A stretch of DNA of 17,991 bases from Actinomycetes bacterium. Its GTDB lineage: Bacteria > Actinomycetota > Actinomycetes > Actinomycetales > Cellulomonadaceae. The position numbers were made by a program, and so were the translations under genes. The notes under the pieces were generated by a model. It had not been told where the DNA came from. It was given only the letters and a program-made list of their open reading frames with translations, and did no database searches. Of the stretch, positions 14,236 to 17,991 are shown in pieces. Location of the stretch: assembly GCA_023424135.1 (NCBI GenBank), contig JAFAEH010000153.1, positions 1 to 17,991 on the forward strand, written 5' to 3'. Numbering within the stretch: the stretch's first letter is position 1; each line of letters begins with the position of its first letter.

Positions 14236-15296
14236 GCCGTCCCCCGTCCCCGGCGCAGCAGCACCGCGAACACGGGCACGCCGATCAGGGCGGTGACGAT
14301 GCCCACCGGCAGCTCCCGGGGGTCGAACACGGTCCGGGCGAGGGTGTCCGCCCACACCAGCAGGACCGCCCCCGCGAGCCCCGCGACGGGCAGCAGCCGC
14401 CGGTGGGCCGGCCCGGTGACGACGGAGACGGCGTGCGGGAGCACGAGCCCGACGAACCCGATGGCCCCGGAGACCGCGACCATCGCGCCGGTGAGCAGGG
14501 CGACGAGCGTCATCGTCACCCACCGGGTGCGGTCCACGTCCACGCCGAGCGCCGCGGCGGCGGTGTCGCCGAACGTGAACGCGTCGAGACGTCCGGCACC
14601 GAGCAGCACCACGGTCCCGACGACGAGCAGCGCGGTGCCCGCGATGACGACGGACTGCCACGTCGCGCCGGCGAGCGAGCCCATGAGCCACGACAGGATC
14701 TCCCGGTAGGAGTCGCCGGTCGCGGTCCAGAAGATGACGAACGACGTGGCGGCGGCCGCGAGCTGGGAGATCGCGAGCCCGGCGAGCACCGCGCGGGTGG
14801 GGGTGAGCGTGCCGCCCGTCCGTGCGAGCGCGAGCGTCGCGGCCAGCGCGGCGAGCGCACCGGCGAACGCCGCGACGGGCAGCAGCAGGCCGACCCCGAG
14901 GACGAGGACGGCCACGGCGCCCAGCGATGCGCCCGACGACAGGCCGAGCAGGTACGGGTCGGCGAGCGGGTTGCGCGTCAGCGACTGCATGACGGCACCC
15001 GCGACGGCCAGCCCGGCGCCGACGGCCGCCGCGGTCAGGACCCGCGGCAGGCGCAGGTCCCACACGATCGCGTCGTGCAGGCGCGGCACGTCCGGCTCGC
15101 GCAGCCCGAGGTGCGCGAGCACCGAGCGGACGACCTCGCCGACGCCCAGGTCCGCGGGGCCGATCGTCACGGCGACCAGCACGGTGACGACGAGCGCTGC
15201 GAGCCCGGCGCCGAGCAGCAGCCCGAGCGGTGGGCGCAGCGGTGCCCGTGGTCCGCCGGGGCGTGGGCCCCGCGGTGCGTGGTCGGGGGAGGACAC
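14226..15296 (-). CDS. FecCD/BtuC-type ABC permease, proposed F420-precursor importer
   Basis: A 356-aa permease with about ten membrane helices. After a Pro/Arg-rich cytoplasmic tail of about 20 residues comes helix 1 (PLGLLLGAGLAALVVTVLVA). Then come WDLRLPRVLTA (79-89) and MQSLTRNPLADPYLLGLSSG (103-122), the diagnostic FecCD block. The coupling-helix region that contacts the ATPase lies in the later cytoplasmic loop around GDTAAAALGVDVDR. The GTG at 15296 lies 8 nt after the stop of the binding-protein gene and gives the normal family length; a CTG four codons upstream is unlikely. One permease gene implies a homodimer. Family assignment is secure; the substrate is inferred from the cofD/cofC linkage. 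Confidence 0.9.
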
Positions 15297-15304
15297 GCTC
15301 GTGC

Positions 15305-16324
15305 TCAGCCCTGCGTCGTCGTCTCGCCGAGCGCGTGCACGGCTGCCGCGACGTCCGCGGCGGCCTGGGCGTTGCGGACACCGGCCTCGGTCGCGGCGAA
15401 CGGGACGACGACGTAGCGCTCCTCGCGCACGGCGGTGAGCTGCGAGGCGACGGGGTGTGCCGCGAGCTGCGCGATCTTCTGCTCGGCGGAGTTCCACGTC
15501 GCGTCGACCAGGACGATGACGTCGGGGTCGGCGGCCACGATCTGCTCCCAGCCCGCGGACGTCCACGTGTCGTGCACGTCGGCGAACACGTTCGTCAGCC
15601 CCGCGGCCTCGAGGATCATCTGCGGGGAGCCGATGCCGGCACCCACGTACGGGGTGTCGGTCCCGGACGACCACCACACGGCGGTCTGCCCGTCGACGGG
15701 TGCGATCCCGTCGAGCGTGGCCTGCTGCGCGGCGACGACCTCGGCGGCCGCGTCCGGCACGCCGAAGACGTCACCGACCTCGCGGATCTCGTCCAGCACG
15801 TCGTCGAACGTCAGCGGGTCGGGCTGGTAGCCGGGCTCCTTGCACGCGGCGGGCGAGACGTAGGTGTCGATGCCGAGCGCCGCGAGCGACGGACGCTCCC
15901 CGGCCCCGTCGGCGCTGAGGTTGGACTCCCAGCCCGCGTACACGAGGTCGGGCTCGGACTCGAGCAGCGCCTCCTGACCCGGCACCTTGTCGGACAGGAC
16001 GGGCACGTCCGCGACGTCGTCGGCCCACTGCTCGGGGACCGGGCCGTCGGCGAACGCGGTCCCGACGAGCACGTCGGACAGCCCGAGGGCGAGCAGCATC
16101 TCGGTCGTGGAGGACTTGATCGTCACGACGCGCTGCGGGGGTGCGTCGAACGTGACCTCGGTGCCGCAGTTGTCGACCGTGACGGGGGTGTACCCGCCCG
16201 TGGTGCCGGTGACGGACGTCGTGGGGGAGGGGGTCGCGGCGGGTGCGCCCGCGGCGCACGAGGTGAGCGTGAGCGCGGCGGACGCGACGGCGACGAGGGT
16301 CAGGGGACGGCGGCTGGCAGGCAT
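15305..16324 (-). CDS. Substrate-binding lipoprotein, proposed F420-precursor importer
   Basis: A 339-aa class III periplasmic-binding-type lipoprotein. The signal peptide ends in a lipobox L-T-S-C, with C23 the lipidated residue. A Thr/Ser/Pro-rich linker runs to about 45. Then come PVTVDNCGTEVTFDAPPQRVV (TroA/BtuF-type start), VVTIKSSTTEMLLALGLSDVLVG, EPDLVYAG and ADPDVIVLVDATW, the two lobes typical of PF01497 proteins. It binds its ligand at the cell surface and delivers it to the permease encoded 8 nt downstream. The ATG at 16324 has a GGAGAG ribosome-binding site about 7 nt upstream. Siderophore or cobalamin binding is the general family expectation; operon context argues for a deazaflavin (F420-0 or FO) instead. 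Confidence 0.9.
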   Translation of the reverse strand: MPASRRPLTLVAVASAALTLTSCAAGAPAATPSPTTSVTGTTGGYTPVTVDNCGTEVTFDAPPQRVVTIKSSTTEMLLALGLSDVLVGTAFADGPVPEQWADDVADVPVLSDKVPGQEALLESEPDLVYAGWESNLSADGAGERPSLAALGIDTYVSPAACKEPGYQPDPLTFDDVLDEIREVGDVFGVPDAAAEVVAAQQATLDGIAPVDGQTAVWWSSGTDTPYVGAGIGSPQMILEAAGLTNVFADVHDTWTSAGWEQIVAADPDVIVLVDATWNSAEQKIAQLAAHPVASQLTAVREERYVVVPFAATEAGVRNAQAAADVAAAVHALGETTTQG

Positions 16325-16428
16325 GGGGTCTCTCCGGTGGTCGCTGCCGCGCACGCCGTCGGGCGCGGTCGTCGAGGGGACGGGCGCACGTCGCGCCGCG
16401 GAGGACCGTCCCAGCCCGGGGCGGTACG

Positions 16429-16452
16429 ACCCGGCCAGAGCGACGGCCGGGT
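16429..16452 (-). promoter_or_regulatory. Leader hairpin upstream of the binding-protein gene
   Basis: A perfect 8-bp stem ACCCGGCC / GGCCGGGT with an 8-nt loop lies about 105 nt before the ATG at 16324, just downstream of the candidate -10 box. It could be a regulator site or an mRNA structure. I compared the surrounding leader with the cobalamin riboswitch pattern and did not find its conserved boxes. Confidence 0.35.
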
Positions 16453-16463
16453 TCCGACGCGCC

Positions 16464-16494
16464 ACCCTAGGCGCACACCCCCGTCCCGGTGCAA
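16464..16494 (-). promoter_or_regulatory. Weak candidate promoter of transporter-cofD-cofC operon
   Basis: On the minus strand TTGCAC (16494-16489) is followed after 19 nt by TAGGGT (16469-16464). The -35 match is only partial and the spacing a little long. It sits in the 227-nt gap between the MocR gene and the lipoprotein gene, where an operon promoter is expected. Confidence 0.25.
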
Positions 16495-16551
16495 GCCGCG
16501 GGCGCCGGACGACAGGGCTCGGCCCCGTGCCGTGGTGTGCGGGGTACGACG

Positions 16552-17901
16552 TCACGGGGCCGCGGCCGCGGCGAGCGCGGCGGCGACGGTCTCGACGTCC
16601 TCGGTGCGCAGCACGCCCACGGTGACGCGCACGTGCCCCGGTCCGCGCGGGGGTTCGGAGAAGAACGGCCGACCGCGCGCGACGCGCACCCCCGCGGCCT
16701 CGAGCCGCACCAGCGCCGTCTGCTCGTCGTGCACCGGGACCCACAGGTTGATGCCGTCGCCGGGCGGGACCCGCAGCCCGTGCGCGGCCAGCGCGGTCGT
16801 CAGGGCGCGCTGACGCCCGTGGTAGACGCGGCGGGCGTGCGCGACCGCCTCGACGGCCGGTGCGTCGGTGAGCAGGTCCGCGAGCACGTGCTGCAGGAGC
16901 CGGCTGGTCCAGCCGGGTCCGAGCATGCGCCGCGCGACGAGCCCGTCGAGGACGAGCGCGGGTCCGCCGACCGCGGCGATGCGCAGGTCCGGGCCGTGCG
17001 ACTTGGAGTACGAGCGCACGTGGACGACGCGGTCGGCGAGCAGCGGTCCGAGGCTGACGTCGCGCGACGACGCGATCTCGCCCGAGTGGTCGTCCTCGAC
17101 GACCCACACGTGACCGGCGACGGGCCGCAGGACCGCGGCGAGCTCGCGCGCCCGCGTCGGCGTCGTGCTCACCCCGGTCGGGTTGTGCGCCCGCGGCTGC
17201 AGCAGCACGACCCGCACACCGGAGCGCAGGGCCGCGGCGAGCGCGTCGGGGCGCGGACCGTGCGCGTCCAGCGGGACGGCGACCCGTTCGAGGCCCAGGT
17301 GGTCCAGCAGGTCGAGCACGGGCGGGAAGCCGGGGTCCTCGACGGCGACCCGGTCGCCGAACCCGACGACCTGCTCCAGGACCCGGCTGAGGGCGTCGAC
17401 CGCACCGTCGACGACGGTCAGCCGCTGCGCGACGAACGGCCAGGACGTGCGCAGCAGGCGCTCGAGCTCGGGCACCACCGGGTCGTCCAGGTAGCCGGTG
17501 GTGCGGGCGACCGGTGCCCGGGCCGCGACGCGCGCGAGCGCGGGGCCGAGGTCCGGCAGCAGGTCGGCGTCGGGCGTGCCGCCCGCGAGGTCGATGCGCG
17601 CCGCGGGGACGTCGGCCAGGTCGCGGTAGCGCGGCGGCAGCCGGCTGGCCGGGCCGGGCAGCACCGACGTGCCGGCCCGTCCGCGGGAGATGACGAGCCC
17701 GGCGGACGCGAGCGTCTGCCAGGCCGAGCCGACGGTCGCGGGGCTGACGCCCAGCACGCCCGCGAGCTGGCGGACGGTCGGCAGCCGGTCGCCCGGCAGC
17801 AGGTCGCCGGTGTGGACGAGTCGCGCGATCGTCGCGGCGATCCCGCGGGGGGATCGGTCGGTGACGAGGTCCGCCAGCTCCTGCGGTGACATGCGACGCA
17901 T
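16552..17901 (-). CDS. MocR-family transcriptional regulator (GntR HTH + aminotransferase-like domain)
   Basis: A 449-aa fusion regulator. The N-terminal GntR winged helix spans about 18-80 (GIAATIARLVHTGDLLPGDR, LPTVRQLAGVLGVSPATVGSAW, then LVISRGRAGTSV). A linker leads to a fold-type-I aminotransferase domain from about 103. That domain carries VEDPGFPPV, HNPTG (239-243), VVEDDHSGE (267-275) and SYSKSHGPDLR (297-307), in which K300 should bind pyridoxal phosphate. Such proteins sense PLP or an amino compound and seldom catalyse transamination. The start is ATG 17901 or ATG 17892 (MRRM), with no strong ribosome-binding site. MocR genes usually face their target; here any divergent target is lost in the window end, while the transporter operon lies downstream on the same strand. 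Which is regulated is open. Confidence 0.9.
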   Translation of the reverse strand: MRRMSPQELADLVTDRSPRGIAATIARLVHTGDLLPGDRLPTVRQLAGVLGVSPATVGSAWQTLASAGLVISRGRAGTSVLPGPASRLPPRYRDLADVPAARIDLAGGTPDADLLPDLGPALARVAARAPVARTTGYLDDPVVPELERLLRTSWPFVAQRLTVVDGAVDALSRVLEQVVGFGDRVAVEDPGFPPVLDLLDHLGLERVAVPLDAHGPRPDALAAALRSGVRVVLLQPRAHNPTGVSTTPTRARELAAVLRPVAGHVWVVEDDHSGEIASSRDVSLGPLLADRVVHVRSYSKSHGPDLRIAAVGGPALVLDGLVARRMLGPGWTSRLLQHVLADLLTDAPAVEAVAHARRVYHGRQRALTTALAAHGLRVPPGDGINLWVPVHDEQTALVRLEAAGVRVARGRPFFSEPPRGPGHVRVTVGVLRTEDVETVAAALAAAAAP

Positions 17902-17953
17902 CGTGGCGCGCGCGTGTTGCGCGTGCGTGTCCGGAAGATGAGCGGCGTGGCGC

Positions 17954-17991
17954 GGGGGGGGGCCCCCCCCCCCCCCCCCGGGGGGCCGGGG
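17954..17991. other. Homopolymer-rich window end, probable contig-end artefact
   Basis: A run of 9 G (17954-17962), a run of about 17 C, a run of 6 G and then CCGGGG close the window. Nothing comparable occurs elsewhere. Such complementary G/C runs are typical of failed sequencing at a hairpin or an assembly edge. The true sequence upstream of the MocR gene is therefore uncertain, including a possible divergent ATG at 17938. Confidence 0.7.

Noticed and set aside
14236..15381. Upstream extension of the transporter ATPase frame
   Set aside because: It overlaps the FecCD permease completely and is Arg-rich without motifs; the ATPase fold begins at the GTG at 14235.
16325..16551. Possible cobalamin riboswitch before the BtuF-like gene
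   Set aside because: The leader has GC-rich hairpins, but the conserved B12-box and the GCCACTG-type segment were not found.
17811..17825. TGTGGACGAGTCGCG, partial match to the first box of the T7SS element
   Set aside because: It lies inside the MocR coding sequence, diverges after the ninth base and has no TAGC box at the required offset.

Overview
The window is about 18 kb of very GC-rich DNA from an actinobacterium, with codons dominated by G/C third positions and many GTG starts and short overlaps. Gene content suggests a Cellulomonas/Jonesia-type member of the Micrococcales: an actinobacterial polyester hydrolase, coenzyme F420 genes and a WXG100 locus. The taxonomic call is an inference from gene families, not a measured placement.

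Left part (1-3400): the 3' end of a NYN/PIN-like protein, then a secreted cutinase-type alpha/beta hydrolase of the thermophilic-actinobacterial PET-hydrolase family (397-1260, +). A DUF418 membrane protein converges on it (1349-2656, -), and a perfect 17-bp-stem hairpin lies between the two stops. Upstream of DUF418 is a HhH-GPD base-excision repair protein (2825-3397, -).

A gene-free stretch of about 455 bp (3398-3852) is rich in structure: a C-run array able to form a G-quadruplex on the minus strand, a perfect 24-bp inverted repeat, an octamer tandem repeat and a promoter-like element.

Middle part (3853-11749, +): a compact type VII secretion-like locus. It holds a 1467-aa EssC/EccC-like ATPase (beta-grasp-like N-terminus, FHA domain, two membrane helices, three ATPase modules), a WXG100 protein, an EspC/WXG-like small protein, a 484-aa putative T7SS substrate and two unrecognised proteins whose C-termini resemble each other. 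The ATPase gene and the WXG100 gene are each preceded by the same two-box promoter-like element with identical 36-nt spacing. The last five genes are very tightly packed.

Right part (11769-17901, -): a coupled five-gene operon for a BtuFCD/FecBCD-type importer (substrate-binding lipoprotein, permease, ATPase), followed with 4-nt overlaps by cofD/fbiA and cofC/fbiD of F420 biosynthesis. The transporter matches in type and context the cassette proposed in the literature to import the F420 precursor F420-0. Linkage to CofC/CofD, which make F420-0-type intermediates from FO, makes FO a credible alternative substrate. A MocR-type PLP-dependent regulator lies upstream on the same strand. The window ends in long G and C homopolymer runs that look like a contig-end artefact.

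The most interesting points are the shared T7SS promoter element, the transporter-CofD-CofC coupling, the PET-hydrolase-like cutinase that lacks the usual calcium-site acids, and the unknown gene pair at the end of the T7SS locus.
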